A DNA stretch of 64,000 bases, taken from NCBI GenBank assembly GCA_030544215.1, contig JARZZO010000002.1, positions 79,057,150 through 79,121,149 on the forward strand, read 5' to 3'. Positions within the stretch are counted from its first letter, which is position 1. Each line of letters opens with the position of its first letter. The notes beneath the pieces were generated by a model that was given only the letters and a program-made list of their open reading frames with translations, was not told the origin of the DNA and searched no databases. The position numbers and the translations under genes were made by a program. Below, in pieces: positions 1 through 12,558 of the stretch. The DNA is from Zantedeschia hybrid cultivar. Its lineage: Eukaryota > Streptophyta > Magnoliopsida > Alismatales > Araceae.

Positions 1-191
1 CGGACGCTGCGGCCGTCGGCGGAGGGGAGGATGTTGCCCTCGCTGAAGAGCGGCGTGTAGCCCTCGTCGAACCGGAGCGTGGTCAGGTTCCGGAGGGCCG
101 CGGCGGGCGCCGCGAGGCAGAGCGCCGCGGCGAGGAGGGCCAGGGCCGTCGCCGCCCCCGCGCGCCGGTGGTTGCCCGCCTCCCCTGCCAT
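1..191 (-). CDS. Xyloglucan endotransglucosylase/hydrolase (XTH), 5' end only
   Basis: XTHs are secreted glycoside hydrolase family 16 enzymes that cut and rejoin xyloglucan chains in the plant cell wall. The minus strand reads an ATG at 191-189 followed by 63 open codons to the window edge. Residues 1-10 are polar and basic. Residues 11-33 are an Ala/Leu-rich hydrophobic stretch, a convincing signal peptide for the secretory route. The mature start reads LTTLRFDEGYTPLFSEGN and then SADGRSV, which matches the N-terminal strand of XTHs, especially the group III type (AtXTH27/28-like), from memory of the family. The catalytic motif lies beyond the window. The exon is far richer in G and C than the flanks. 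This ATG is chosen because it opens the signal peptide directly. The family call is strong; the subgroup is an inference. Confidence 0.82.
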   Translation of the reverse strand, partial: MAGEAGNHRRAGAATALALLAAALCLAAPAAALRNLTTLRFDEGYTPLFSEGNILPSADGRSV

Positions 192-345
192 CGCCTTCCT
201 TCTCCTCTCCCTCTCTCCCTGGTTCCTCTTTCTTATCTCTCTTCTCTTTCTTCTCTCTCTTCTCTCTCTCTGGCTCTCCTCGTTTTTCTCTCTTCTCTTT
301 CTTCTCTCTTTTTCTCTCTCTCTCTAAAGGAGGGGAGAGCGTTGA
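192..345 (-). promoter_or_regulatory. GA-rich 5' leader of the XTH gene
   Basis: Directly upstream of the XTH ATG the minus strand is almost pure purine, with repeated GAGA and GAAGA runs (CT-rich on the plus strand, 196-326). Such microsatellite leaders are common in plant 5' UTRs. An A/T-rich stretch containing TATAATTA on the minus strand near 368-376 could serve as the TATA region, but no start site can be proven. Confidence 0.45.
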
Positions 346-2383
346 GGGTTGGGGGATTCCAAGCTTCTAATTATATGGGATACAAAGGGTAATTATGTAA
401 TTTAGGCTAACGAGGACAGTGAGGATCCGAAACAACCGATAAGGTGGGGTGTCGCTGGCGTAACGGCGGTTGACCTGTCGAAACCCGAAACCCGCCGTTT
501 ACGGGGCCTGTTTCTCGAAATGCCCAGAGTTTTCGTCTTAAAAATCACCAGTTTGCCACTCTTCCTGTATATTCCATGGTTCTTCTTAAATAAGATTTTA
601 AAAAAATTGTAAAGCTTACCTTTGAAAAATATGGCTGTCAAAATGGATCCCACATCCTATATCGGATCAGTTTAGACTCCGAGAATTTGGATTTGGATAT
701 ATAGCCATTTATCCTATGATAGACCTCATATCATATGTTACACATAAGTATGATCATTTTTTTGTGAATCTGGATGTAATGACAGTTTTATTTACTAATT
801 ATATTAGAGGATAAGATAAATGTTTTTTCTTAAACCCATTTAAAATCTAATGTCAAGTAAATAACAAGCACTGACATGCTCATTTTGGATGAAGGCTTGC
901 TCAGACCCACACCACTGACGGCCATGCATACTCTTAAATGGTATTTTTACAAGAGTGCGGTTCTTCTTAATACTAGTTTGGACTGAATTCAATCAATATA
1001 GAGAGGAAGGAGGGAGACTTTCATAAAAATCCTTCCTCGAAAATAAGAAAAACACCATATGAGAGGTTTTTTTGAAATCTTTTCCTTTATTTACTGACTG
1101 AGTTCAATGCAAGTCTAAATGTAGAGGATCTCCGTTCTTTTACAAAGTCTTAACACACTCATTTGAACGGAAACCGATTCAACTCGCACCAAGCAGCCGT
1201 ATTACTAGATATTATGTTTACACATTCGAAGTGACTAGTACTTTGTTGTAAAAATTGTGTCATGCACTCTACATATTGATGAAAATTTTGAAGTGTGAAA
1301 AATGGTCATAAATTGAAAATTAATTTTCACATTAGACCGATGATCGGAATCTGAACATGACCCAAGTACACTAACATCGCATTCTTGTAGACCTTAAACC
1401 CATGATAGCAATTTTCCGGATTAAGTACAGAATATACATGAATTATTGAAGAAAATACATATTTTTTCTTAAAGTTCAAAAAATAAGCAAAGCTATGTTT
1501 AATAGCATCCAAACTGTTATACATGAATTTCTTTCAAGCTCAAATGCACAATTCCTCATAACATGTAAATTCCAAATTAAACATGCATATCAATTTTATA
1601 TCCTAATAATTGGAGCCAAACAAAAATGGCAAGAACTTTTATGCTTTTCAAAGTGCCATCACCACCTTTAGGGCTGTGAAAATGATTCTGGACCTGCTGC
1701 AGATCCGTTTGGATCTGTTAACTTTGGGTCCGAATATACATGTGTACCCAATAATACATATTGGGGTTTTTTGCAAATAATCTCTTAAAAGATGTCATAT
1801 TTGTAGATAACTCCCACATGATTCATATAATTTGTGTATAATTCCCTTGACTTTGGTAGTATTTACATATAAATCTCTTAACTATGTGATTTACTTTAAA
1901 TTTCACTTGGGTTAAAATATTTTTACTCTACATAAAAATAAAAAAAATATTTTTTTTGATGTTAAATATATAGAACATACTTATTAATAGATGTTTATGT
2001 CATTTTTAATGAGATATATATTTTTTAATTGAAGATATTATTAATGGTACTTGGCAATAAAAGTTAATGGTCTAATCATACCCCCATATAGTTACTTGGG
2101 ATGCTAATCCCGCAAATTAGCATAATCCCTCACAAATGCAAATGATTTCTGACTAAGGCTTACAGCTACTACTCTCTCTTTTTTTTTCTCCTATTTGACT
2201 TAAAGTAACCTCCATAATGCAATTTCATAGTGAAAATCTCCTATATATGTAAAATAGTGACAAAATTAGTATATGACAAAAGAGGATGTTCAAAATTCTA
2301 ACAAGTAGAAATGTTTTAGTCCAAAATAGATTCTAACATGTAATAAATTCTAACAACAATGGAGGATTACTAGTCTAAAACAT
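346..2383. other. AT-rich intergenic stretch, no gene seen
   Basis: The stretch holds scattered short open frames on both strands with no recognisable domain and many A/T runs. Positions 420-560 are a little richer in G and C and may be promoter-proximal DNA of the XTH gene. I see no transposon ends. Confidence 0.5.
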
Positions 2384-2469
2384 AAATTCCCAAAGTAATT
2401 ACAGGGCATTCATAATGAAAATGGGCAAATTCCCAAAGTAATTACAGGGCATTCATAAAGTAGTATTTT
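2384..2469. repeat. 43-bp tandem duplication
   Basis: Two adjacent copies begin with AAATTCCCAAAGTAATTACA at 2384 and 2427. The first 34 bases or so are identical and the repeat sits in featureless AT-rich DNA. Confidence 0.75.
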
Positions 2470-4894
2470 AACCATTCATAAACTAATTACAAAGCAAAAA
2501 AGATTATTGTGCTAAAACATACATCAAGTTAACCATGCTTAAAGTAATTACATTGTCATAGGAATATGGATGGTATGCAGGGCAGGAATATGATTAGAAC
2601 CCATTTTTTAGGAAAGTATGCATAATCAACTATGACATTTCTCAACTGTGCCAAAATTACTTTAATGCTATATGCATGATATAAATCACTTCTTAAAGTA
2701 GTTTGATGTGTAAGCATGTTTAAGGATAATTGATAATTGACTAAAATCAAATCTCAATCATTCCTACATACAAAGGATCTAAGCAACCCTTTCAAAAGAC
2801 ACCACTAGACAGTCATGCATCGAGAGCAGAAGCTTCTAATTGAGTACCTACTTAAAATAATTGGGGACTAGCTAATCAGACATTTTGTAATGCTCAAAAA
2901 TTAGGAAGTGGCTAAGTAAACAATGCTTACGTGTATAATGCAAGGTAAAGAATCTCAAAAGAGCAAGAACATTAATGGATGCAATCACTGTAATGCCAAA
3001 AAAAACATATCATTCAACGAATTGGGTTAAACAAAATCATACATTAGATGATGTACTAACACAGTGAGGAAGGAGGACGGAAGCCATCGTAAAGGAGCTC
3101 TAAACCTCCAAATGGGACTTCTCTTGCCACTGTCATTAGGTACAAGGAGGAAGGAGGACAGAAGCCATCGCGCAGGAGCCCTATTTCCACAGGAGAAACT
3201 TGTGGTGAAAGTGACAAGAGGGGGAGAGAAGCTTTCATGTGAGATAGCTGGCATTAACCTAAGGGTAAGTTAGTCCTCTTATACACAACCTCATTCCAAC
3301 TAACCCAGGTGAACAGACATGACAGTAAGGGTATAGATGCAATGTTTTTGAGTTTTTGAGGTATTTTTGATAATAAGAGAGAGTTGGGGATATATATGTA
3401 AATACAGTGTTTTTGAGGGATATATATGCAAAAAATCTTAAATTATTTTGTAGATAACAATTTAAGGTTTTTATTCTTGAGTCACTATAATCTATTTAGT
3501 TTGCAAAAAACTCTCTAAATTTTCTATATTTAGGCAGAACTCCTTGTAATCCCATTTTATTTGGAAAAGACCCTCTTTAAGGATCTCTTCCAAAACATTT
3601 TCAAAGTATTCATGGATTTTTTGAATTTTAAAATTTATTTCAAATATAAATGAGATCACAGGGAGTTTAGATTTATTAAATACAAAGCTTATAGCAAGTT
3701 TTTTAAAATGAAGTAGGTTAAAGAGGCTAAAAACTAAAAATGAAAAATTTTCACGTCATACATTCTTACACTTCTCAAAATTCATATACTTTGAGGTTCA
3801 CTTTGCCTCAGTTTTATAGTAGAATCCAGTGAAATAAGAGGAGTTGTTTATAGAATAAGCTGGATTTTGATTTCATAGGCATGATCCATTATTTTAGCCT
3901 CGAATGGCTTATCATTCCCTTCCCCCCTTCCCCCCCACTTAACAAAGAATACAGTATTCCACCTTGTATTCTTGTCCGTTGTCAAATCAAAACTCCTCCT
4001 ATTCCTACGTAAACAATCTAAAACAACTTAGCCTGTCATAACTCATTCTGCTATTAAAATGAGATTTTGATTAAGAGAATAAGGCTAGAATAGAATGCCT
4101 TGACAAAATGAGAAAATTGCAGTTTGATGGGCAAATCTCTTATTTTGCGTGGGTCCTATGCATAGTTAGTTAAATATAGTAAATGTAGCATACAGCAAAA
4201 ATACATTCGGATATGATTCAGTTTAAAATTTGAATAGGATGGTCAAGAATTCGGTGACATAATTAAAAGATGAAAAACACATTCAGTGAGATACCTATAG
4301 ATTTTTTTATCAAAAATCTTAAAAATTTAACAATTATAATGATATAATACATAGTTATTAATCAAATTATGAGTTTTTATCAATGAAAAGTGAGTTTTTT
4401 TTTATCATGTAATCTCAATGTTATATGATATTCAAGCAGTAAAAATATTTTTCTAATTCAATAATATAGTGTATTAAAAAGCAAGTATTAAACATTTTTG
4501 TATTATATATGAATAAAGAGGTTGACATAAAAAAAAACGAGTATTTTTCCCCTAATCTCTCAGTTCAGTGCGGCATACGGGAGCCTTATTTGGAAATTCA
4601 AAAGTGCATGAACTATACGCATATAGTAAAGTATTTAACTAACTATTTCCTATGAGATTGAGTTATTGGGGAATATAATTCATTCAAGTATAAGAAGCAT
4701 AACTATCTATTCTCTTGGTGTACGCTAAAATGTGTTTCAAACTGAAGTGCTTTTTATTCTAACATAAAAAATCCAAGAATAACTCATTCCATTGATTGTG
4801 CAATGCAGCTGTCAGTTTCTTCTGACCAATTTGGTGCTTTGGACTGTAGCTTGTAATGCGGCTGGTCAGGTACACTGGGCTTTCGAGGGCTAGT
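2470..4894. other. AT-rich intergenic stretch, no gene seen
   Basis: No coding potential is recognised. A short repeat (GAGGAAGGAGGAC followed by GAAGCCATCG) occurs at 3066 and again at 3147, an 81-bp spacing. This accounts for the similar short open frames seen on both strands there. The rest is A/T-rich with no clear element ends. Confidence 0.45.
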
Positions 4895-5351
4895 AATACT
4901 TGCTGCAATATCATGTGCATTGTGAATTTAATTCACGTGGATTGCAATGTATGGCACAATAATCGTCCGATTTGGTTGGATCATAGCTGTTGTGCGGCCC
5001 GTCTAGATGGGGGGGGGGGCACTTTTTTATTTTTTTGTTCTGATTTTTTTATTTTCTTTAAAGCATCTGATCAAAAATTTGACGGTACAGTTAGATTGCT
5101 TCGGTCGGTCCTCACTCGACTTTATATTGTTTTTCAAAAAAAAAATTTGACACAAACTTCGATTTATATGTAAAAAATTAAAAATATTTTTAAAAAAAAT
5201 TATACAGTCGGACTGTACCATCCGATTTTTAATCGGACGCTCCAAAAGAATTTAAAATTTTTGAACATAAAATAAATAAAAAATAAAAAAATGCCTCTTC
5301 CTAATTTAGACGGACTGCACAGCAGCCGTCCGAGACATTACAGCAAGTATT
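4895..5351. mobile_element. MITE-like inverted-repeat element
   Basis: The left end AATACTTGCTGCAAT (4895-4909) is matched in inverse by ATTACAGCAAGTATT at the right end (5337-5351). A second, inner inverted pair lies near 4985-5007 and 5306-5328, in which GCTGTTGTGC opposes GCACAGCAGC and both carry CCGTCTA. The interior is A/T-rich, non-coding and contains a G10 run at 5011. Two nested inverted pairs suggest a MITE or one MITE inside another. No clean target-site duplication was found. A similar left end occurs at 15821. Confidence 0.55.
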
Positions 5352-7520
5352 TCTTGGAGGGGCTATCTAAACTTATTCTCTCCACCAATGCACAGGTAGT
5401 GGATGCTCTGGCCTACTTACATGCCATTTCCCTTAACTGACTAGTTGCCCAAAATCAAAGGACCTCCATCCAGTATGCTCTCACCAATCCAGTATGCTCT
5501 CACTATCAGCTCTACAATTATTCACGGTGGAGATCCTTCGGCATTTTCACCCAGTGCAAGCTATTGCTTTCCACAATAAGGACCACCAACCAGTATGCTC
5601 CTACAGCCTGCAATTGCACTATGTGTGCTCTCCTCTTAGCTCGCCATGCTGTAACTAACAAAATGTGAAATGAGTTGCTCTACTCCTAATATTCCAGATC
5701 TCCTCCTGGATGCACTTGATGTAAATTTGTCTACTTAACTGATACATGCATGAGTTTATCTCCTTGAACTAAAAAAAAAAAACTCTCATTCAAAAAAAGA
5801 TCGAAAATTATGACGGACATAGGAAACGGATCAAATGAGTCCCAACTCGTAAGGCTCATCTAACTTAAATGAATCTCTCTCTCTCTCTCCTGATAACTCT
5901 CTCTCTCTCCTCTTCCATAGAGTAGGAAGCCCCACAGGTCAGGCCATGCACAACCTACACCAGTAGGGCATGCCCAATGGGCCACACCAGCTTGAAACAG
6001 TCCGAGCCACCCCCCTAGTCTAACCACGTGGTCCAAACCAGGGTTCAGTAGGGCCTCCTTCAACTATGGTCATCCCTATGTGTCATGGGCACAGTGTGCC
6101 AAGGGAGTGCATTAGTAGACTTCATACGCACCGCCAGTGTTTCGAGGTCCACTTTGCACCATTTCGTAAGTCGGTCGCGATGCTGACCTCTACATCAATC
6201 GCCAGCTTTGTCTACACGGAAATTTATATTTGTCATTTATTTATTCTGAAATTTGTGTCATGTGTCTAATGTCAAATATAAGTGTCAAAAATAGGAGAGT
6301 CACAAAATCATTTTCCTATCTTCATTGCCACTTTGCCTCGTTTTGCATGCCATCTCTACACGCATCCTGAAGTCGTCCATAAATAATTTTTTAGATCCAC
6401 GTCAGTCATCTGTATTTGAGTACCAGCTTTTGAGTGCATCGGACTTAGTGGCACGCTTCTCAAAATAACATCCCAACAACACGTGCATCGTCCATCGGGC
6501 CGTCAACTATTGTGGTTTGATCCCTTATTTTATTTCATTGTTGCCTGCTATCTCCCTGCGAGGAATCGGCCCTCATTGGTTGTGTTTTGAGGGTGGGACA
6601 CGAGCTCTAGACATTCTTCTGCCATGCGCTAATGTGAAGGTACATGCTACTCTCTCTCACCATTGCTTGTTTTTCTAGTATTTACTTTTTATATGACCAC
6701 CAACTTATGAGGTATGATATTTCGTCCGTAATACATCATCATTAGTGACTTGAGAGTATGTTACATCTGTCTCGAGAGTTCGAATAAGATTTTAAAGTGA
6801 TTTTAATTCTTTAAATTTATAATAATTCTTTAACTACCAATAGTCTCGCATTTTCTTGTCATGAGAGAGGCGATTATTCGACTAACTTCTCTTATTTGGC
6901 AGGGTTATTTTACTCTACTTAATGTGCTTAGCTTTGCGTCTACTCATTATTATAATGTTCGCTACTCATCTCTGATTTCGATAGTGAGTCCCTTAATTCC
7001 GTTAGCCATCCCGCATGAACATACTTGCAGAATACATCCGACTAATAGAAGGGTGCAATGTGAGGAGATTAAATTTTTTTGAACCTCATTCTTTGCATCA
7101 GAACATGCATGCCCCTAGCTGCATGGGACAAGAATGAATCAAACATTTTACCAACAAGGATGGGCGTGAGAACCATATTCACAAAAATGCACTTGCACGC
7201 TTTGTTCCAAACTCTTCCTCATCTGCCAGTTCTTTTGAGAGAGAGAGAGAGAGAGAGAGAAGATGCAGCATCAACAACATTTAGCAGTTGATTAATTATC
7301 AATGAGCCGTAACCTCACTCTAGGTTGGACCAAAAAAGAATAGATTTGAGGCACAAAACACAAGCAGAGTTCTCTAAAACCTCGAGTAATGTATATTGCA
7401 TTGATGGTCAGTACAATAAGTTGAATTATTTTGCAATATAAGAAGTCATTAGTCCACCTAAACAGAAATCACATGGTCTAGACAATTTTTTTTCACAGAT
7501 AAGTTAGACAAACATTAAAT
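5352..7520. other. Intergenic stretch with microsatellites, no gene seen
   Basis: Contains a CT microsatellite at about 5874-5914 and a GA microsatellite at about 7231-7261. Open frames near 5860-6269 and 6861-7291 have no family resemblance and run through the simple repeats, so they are not called. Confidence 0.45.
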
Positions 7521-7534
7521 AGGAGTGTAAGATT

Positions 7535-7745
7535 CTAAATGTGACAAATATACATATGTATGACAAATACTCCATAGGCATAACAAATACCATTTATCAC
7601 GCCTATGAAATATTTATCACACTTAAAAAATATTTATCATGCCTATAAATTTGTACACATACATAAAGATGACAAATACTTTTCGTGCATGACAAATACT
7701 TCGTAGACATGACAAACACATATATAAAATATTTGTCACTCCAAA
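7535..7745. repeat. Degenerate array of TGACAAATA and its inverse
   Basis: The nonamer TGACAAATA or a close variant recurs about six times, together with inverted forms such as TATTTATCA and TATTTGTCA. The block could fold into alternative stems. It may be a worn MITE; no ends are definable. Confidence 0.4.
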
Positions 7746-8043
7746 AACATCTGCAGGTAAAATATTTGCACTCATTATAATTGTTTGGCCCATGTGATCC
7801 CACCTAAGAAGACCAATGACAAGATGACTCAACTTGCTGCATCGATGACCCTCAATATAACAAGCATTACTCCTGAAACATGATACAAACTCCTCAAAAT
7901 TTGTGGCACGAGTGTGAACCTGTTTGTATCAAAGCATTCCCATGTACAAAAAAAATAGTACCCCATAGCTCGGGCCCATTTCAGGACACAAGGGTTCATG
8001 CTCAGCTCTGAAAGGCATGGATCTTCTTACAGCCAGAAACCGT

Positions 8044-8609
8044 TCACCTAGACTTCAATCTGAAATCTGTTTTCTGCAAAGTGGCATCAAATTCTTCACA
8101 AGTAAACATCGAGAACATTAATGGATGTTTTATGAACGAAACCATGCAACTGGTGCAGAGCAGTCCCAATGCCTTTTGGCACTTAACAGAGGGCTCAAGG
8201 GGGAAGGCAATATTCCAAATTACAACACAACATTCACAACACGAAAAGGAGAAAAGAGAATTTTCTTGTCCCTGAGAGCAGCCGTTGGATCTCCCTCCTG
8301 GATTTGCAAGAATCAAATTCCATTGACATTCTATAAAGAATTCTGCGCTTTCTAACATCAGGTGAAAAATAAATACATGGGAGTGGAACAAGATGATCAA
8401 AGTAAAAAGTTTTTTTTTTTTAAAAAAAAGACTACTCTTTACTGAGTAACTTCCTCTTCTCATTTCATGTGAAAAAAGATTATAATTACAGACACCATCA
8501 ATTTACAGCAGAAAATCCATCACACTAGGCAATTCAGGCCCTTCAATGCCCAGACCAATGGGGCTAAAAAAGAACCTCTATATTCAGTTTGTTTTTTAAT
8601 GTACTATGT
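8044..8609 (-). other. Probable 3' UTR and downstream flank of the DUF760 gene
   Basis: This lies just after the stop codon of the DUF760 gene on the minus strand. A 139-codon open frame here (8044-8463) has no domain, contains a lysine run made by a poly-T tract, and is better read as UTR or flank. No canonical AATAAA was located. Confidence 0.35.
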
Positions 8610-9429
8610 TCAGCTCGTTGTAAAATGATACTTGGATTCAGCGTAAGTTTCTGCATCCCAGAGGAATGAACCAAATGCAACCGCTTCCAAAACTAACATT
8701 GTCAGTCCGGAGAATGTTATTGAAATTATTTCATCATTTGGAATCGCAATCGAACCATCATCAGCAATCCTAATATCAGGCCTTCCAAAGAGAGCTTGTG
8801 TCTGTTTCTCAATTAGGGAAATTGCTTCCTTTGACCTTATCGTTGCATATCTCTGCAAAGTCTCTGCATCTAAGTACATGACATAAGACCTCAATCTAGA
8901 CGACTTGGACTTCTCTTCAGCACGTGATATATCTCCACCCACAAAATCACCATCCTCATCTGAAGGAATCTGCACCATTGATTCCACATCCCATAATGGG
9001 TTGGCTTTCAAGTTTTCCAGGATACTCTCTCTGTCATCAGTTTGGGGTGGAATAGTTTTCATGGTTCTTTCCAGCTGGAATCTCTGATCAACTCTTTTAA
9101 TAAAATAGCCATACATTATAGATGCAGCATAAAGCTTTCCGAGCTTAATTTTGCTCATCTGTGCGACACTATTGAGGGGACCAACAGACCTTTCTCCAAG
9201 AATAAGTAATAGGTGGTTTTCTATCATCTCCAAAGCATCTTGAGAGTGGACAGCTTCCAGTTTCCGTTCTTGGTTTGGCCATGAGTCCACCTGGATTATA
9301 GGATCTGGAGATGGTAATATAGTAGGAATCATTGATATATCATTCTCCATGAACTTATATACAACCAAGCAGTAGACTATTTCCTCAAGGGCTTTGTGTC
9401 TTTCCTTGTCTTTGAGTTCTGCAATTTTC
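8610..9429 (-). CDS. DUF760 family chloroplast protein (UV-B-induced protein At3g17800-like), exon 3
   Basis: This last exon encodes about 272 residues and the stop codon. The minus-strand acceptor is TTTTCCTCCAG at 9431-9430, and the exon opens with G AAA ATT GCA. Recognisable family stretches are LKDKERHKALEEIVYCLVV near the start, LNSVAQMSKIKLGKLYAASI in the middle and GYFIKRVDQRFQLERTMK just after it. The end is FGSFLWDAETY. These match the plant family typified by Arabidopsis At3g17800, a plastid-targeted protein of unproven biochemical role whose transcript responds to UV-B. The exon 2 to exon 3 junction restores one codon (AG|G, Arg) exactly. An acidic linker (about exon residues 155-180) separates the conserved blocks. 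Together with exons 1 and 2 the protein would be about 440 residues, close to the family length of about 420. The reading frame is intact. Confidence 0.85.
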
Positions 9430-9789
9430 CTGGAGGAAAACAACTGAGCATGGTTGGTTGTGTCAAGAAAACAACAAAAAGCTCACACACTACTACAGCA
9501 AAACATGAGTTGGGATGTTCCAATTAGATTCACGAGGTTAGCCGTGTTATATTTTTAACAAGAACAAGGAATGCATGCACTGGAACTATTTCGGAAGGTT
9601 CTAACTAGGTTAATATATAACCGAAGTTCCCGAAGGATCGCAACTCTGGGAAACAAACTATACAATCCAACAACATCATGGAAAAACAACATGCCTGGTA
9701 TAAAACCACCAGTTCTCTTGCACAACGTTCGGAATGACAACTATGATAATTCATAAAGGGTTGTTAAGGATGAGAATAATCCTAAATAA

Positions 9790-10075
9790 AACACATTATC
9801 TGGCAGCAAGGAATCTTGCAACCAAGAAAGAATGGATATACTCAAATGTTTTCTCAGAGAAGTCACCTTTTCAGTGGCAAAGGATAGACTAGCAGATGAG
9901 TATCTAAGAAAGGAACAAGAAAACAGTTAACACATTCTCTAGTAGCAAGGAATCTTGCAACCAAGGAAGAAAAGATACGCTAAAATGTTTTCTGGGAGAA
10001 ATCATCTTTTCAGTGGAAAAAGATAGACTAGTTAATGTCTTGATGAGTATCTAAGAAAGGAACAAGAAATCACCT
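9790..10075. repeat. About 139-bp tandem duplication in intron 2 of the DUF760 gene
   Basis: Two diverged copies share GCAAGGAATCTTGCAACCAA (9805 and 9944), then a CTTTTCAGTGG block, then GATGAGTATCTAAGAAAGGA. The second copy carries small insertions. It lies wholly inside the intron and has no coding effect. Confidence 0.75.
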
Positions 10076-10908
10076 TCTCTAGTGCCATGGAAGTAATATG
10101 TTCTGAAGATTCCTAGCCAACTTTTCTTTTAAAGGCATTGATGTATGGGTAAAAAATAAAAAATAAAACTAAAAAAGATCTGAGGATTTTCACCAGGAAA
10201 TCATCTTCAGGAAGAAGTAACTAAGATGGGAAGAACGATCAAATACAACAATTTTGTGCATGGTCCTAGAACAACTTTGGTAACTGATTCCTAACTAGGA
10301 TAACGATCAAGTCATGTAACATGTGAGAGATTTGATGAATCTTTTGGGCAATCACCTGTTATGGCTATAAAACAATAAACTTCCAATACAACAGCACAGA
10401 CGCATAAGCATTTTCATGCATTTTGGGTTTCATGATGAAGAAGTTAAACACTGATTCTTCTTATATGAAGCGTAGAAATCACAGAGGCATTTGGCATGAA
10501 AGCAGCAAATACTTCAGAACTCAGACTGAAATCATGTATATAGAGTGATGATAAAAATCTGTTTTTGAGACATGGACCAGGAATGCCTGATTTAACATGG
10601 GCTCTAAGCAATGAATAGAGACAATTTTCAACTGAATCAAATACAGGAAAAGTAAATTTGTATATATTCCAGATTGAAGGCTATATGCTGGTATGCAATT
10701 TAGAAATTCAGATAGGAGATTGATTAGTTACATCCATTTGTAGCTGCAAACAATGAAGACGACGCAAACACTAAATGAATCTAGCATAGCTTATATTGCC
10801 TTTGCAAACCAACTCCACAATATAGAAACTTCTTTTAGTTTTGCCGGATTACAACTTAAAGTTGAAATGCTACTCCTGAAATGGTGTTTGCTTTCTAAAA
10901 GATTAATT

Positions 10909-11165
10909 GTAACTAAAAAATAACAATCAGGGGCAAAAAATGTTCTCCCTTTTTTTAAAAGAAAGTTTGTGATTGTACACCAAACAAATTCCTGTTCTAA
11001 AAAACGATGTATATACATGAGAAATGGGGAGCAAACCTGTAACTAAATAACAATCAGGGGGAAAAAATGTTCCGCCTTTTTTTAAAAAAAAGTTTGTGAT
11101 TGTACACCAACAAATTCATGTCCTATAAAATGATGTATATACATGACAAATGGGGAGCAAACCTG
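10909..11165. repeat. 126-bp tandem duplication that copies the intron 2 splice donor
   Basis: One copy spans roughly 10909-11039 and the other 11040-11165. Both run from TAACAATCAGGGG through TTTGTGATTGTACACCAA to GGGGAGCAAACCTGTAA. On the minus strand the shared end reads TTACAG followed by GTTTGCTCCCC. The genuine exon 2 donor (GT at 11162-11161) therefore has a near-identical twin (GT at 11036-11035) 126 bases downstream inside the intron. Confidence 0.85.
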
Positions 11166-11401
11166 TAAAGAACATCCTGTGATCTTGGTAAATCTTTTTC
11201 TTTTTGAACATCTTTGTCTGATTCAAGCTGCTCAAGTTGCTGATCAATGGCTGCAGGAAATAGATGTGGATGTGTTTGCAATATCTGTGACAAGAGTTGA
11301 CCTGATGGAGATTCGAGTTTTAGAGGAGCAACTGGAGTTTGGTTCTCGCCATAATTCCCCAGAGCTTTCACCTTAAAGCTTCTCATTCGGCAATTCTCCA
11401 G
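11163..11401 (-). CDS. DUF760 family chloroplast protein, exon 2
   Basis: The exon encodes about 79 residues. The core PSGQLLSQILQTHPHLFPAA followed by DQQLEQLESDKD is the hallmark N-terminal DUF760 segment of At3g17800-type proteins. The donor is TTACAG|GTTTG at 11162-11161 and leaves phase 2, which matches exon 3. For the start, TTGGAGTTCAG|CTGGAG (acceptor ending 11402) is the best splice site by eye. CTCCCAG ending at 11441 would add 13 in-frame residues. Neither matches the phase-1 end of exon 1. An acceptor after TTGGAG (exon from 11406) would match phase but is weaker. The upstream boundary is therefore open by up to 39 bases, and a small unseen exon is possible. The 126-bp duplication overlaps its 3' end. 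Confidence 0.75.
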
Positions 11402-12450
11402 CTGAACTCCAATTTTAGGCCAGCAGATATTAAAACAGCTCTGGGAGCACAATGATTTGGTAAGCAAACAGGTAACCAATCATTAGACCACAAGAACAGA
11501 AACAACGGAATAGGCTCTAATTCCTTGCATCCTTGAAGTACAGTAACCGAAATACAACAAGAAGCTATTATTGCATTCACAAAACGCACCAAGGTAAAGT
11601 CTCGGTGGTGCTAGCTTTCACTAATGGGTCATACTAAGTTCCCATTGTTGAAACAGATGAGTTATTGCAGGCACTGGAATAAATGTCTGTGAAAGTGTTT
11701 CCTCTGAATTTAGATTGACATTGTTGAAATCCATAGCATGTTAGTTAACGGGCAAGCTGATCAGATCATCACAGTAGATATTTTCTTTAAACAATGATAA
11801 GTAAGATCGAAAAGAATCACACTTTCATTTAGGAAATGCAGCAACAAGGTGTAGAGTAGAAAGGCAAAACATGATAAAAGAAGAGTGTGGCAACCGCTCA
11901 CCCAAAGAAACAAATAAGGAAAGAAAGGAAAAAAAGAAAAAAGAAAAGGCAGACGCTCACTACTTGACGATAGTTAATCATTCAATGTGGTGCATACATG
12001 CACTTGGAAATTTATAACTTGAACTTGATCCTGTGGCAAAAACAATGCAAAAATTGTTATGCCTATATAAAAAATGGCAAATATCACTTGAAGTCCTAGA
12101 CATTGACTCAAGGACTTTATTCTGCCCCATGTCACATAAGAAAAATAATGCCATCTTGTGTAACAAGAAAAACAAATGCAATCTTGTGTAACAAGAATAA
12201 CAGTGCCACCTTGCTACTTGAATGCCATATTCCACCAATCCAGCCTCCCATTTCACTCAATAAAAAGTGCGGTTTTATCAGCCTTTTGTGTCACCAACTG
12301 ATAATTTCTTGAAAATGTTATTCAGATGATGCCGCCTCCATCTTTTTCATGCCCACATACAGTTAACTTATTCCTGACTTGGCAGCATGCAAAATGCATA
12401 ACGGTGTAGGATTTCCGGAGATGAATATTCTGTCGATTAAACAATTCCAC

Positions 12451-12558
12451 CAATGTTTTCTTTCTTCTTCCTTTTTTTCCTTTGGGGGATGGTGCAGTAC
12501 CATAACAATGTTTTCTTTCTTCTTCCTTTTTTTCCTTTGGGGGATGGTGCAGTACCAT
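12451..12558. repeat. 55-bp tandem duplication in intron 1 of the DUF760 gene
   Basis: Two copies begin CAATGTTTTCTTTCTTCTTC at 12451 and 12506, each ending GGTGCAGTACCAT. They are essentially identical over 53 bases, so the duplication is recent. The sequence is pyrimidine-rich on the plus strand. Confidence 0.85.

Noticed and set aside
8044..8463. 139-codon minus-strand ORF downstream of the DUF760 gene
   Set aside because: No domain, contains a poly-Lys run from a T tract, and lies where the 3' UTR should be.
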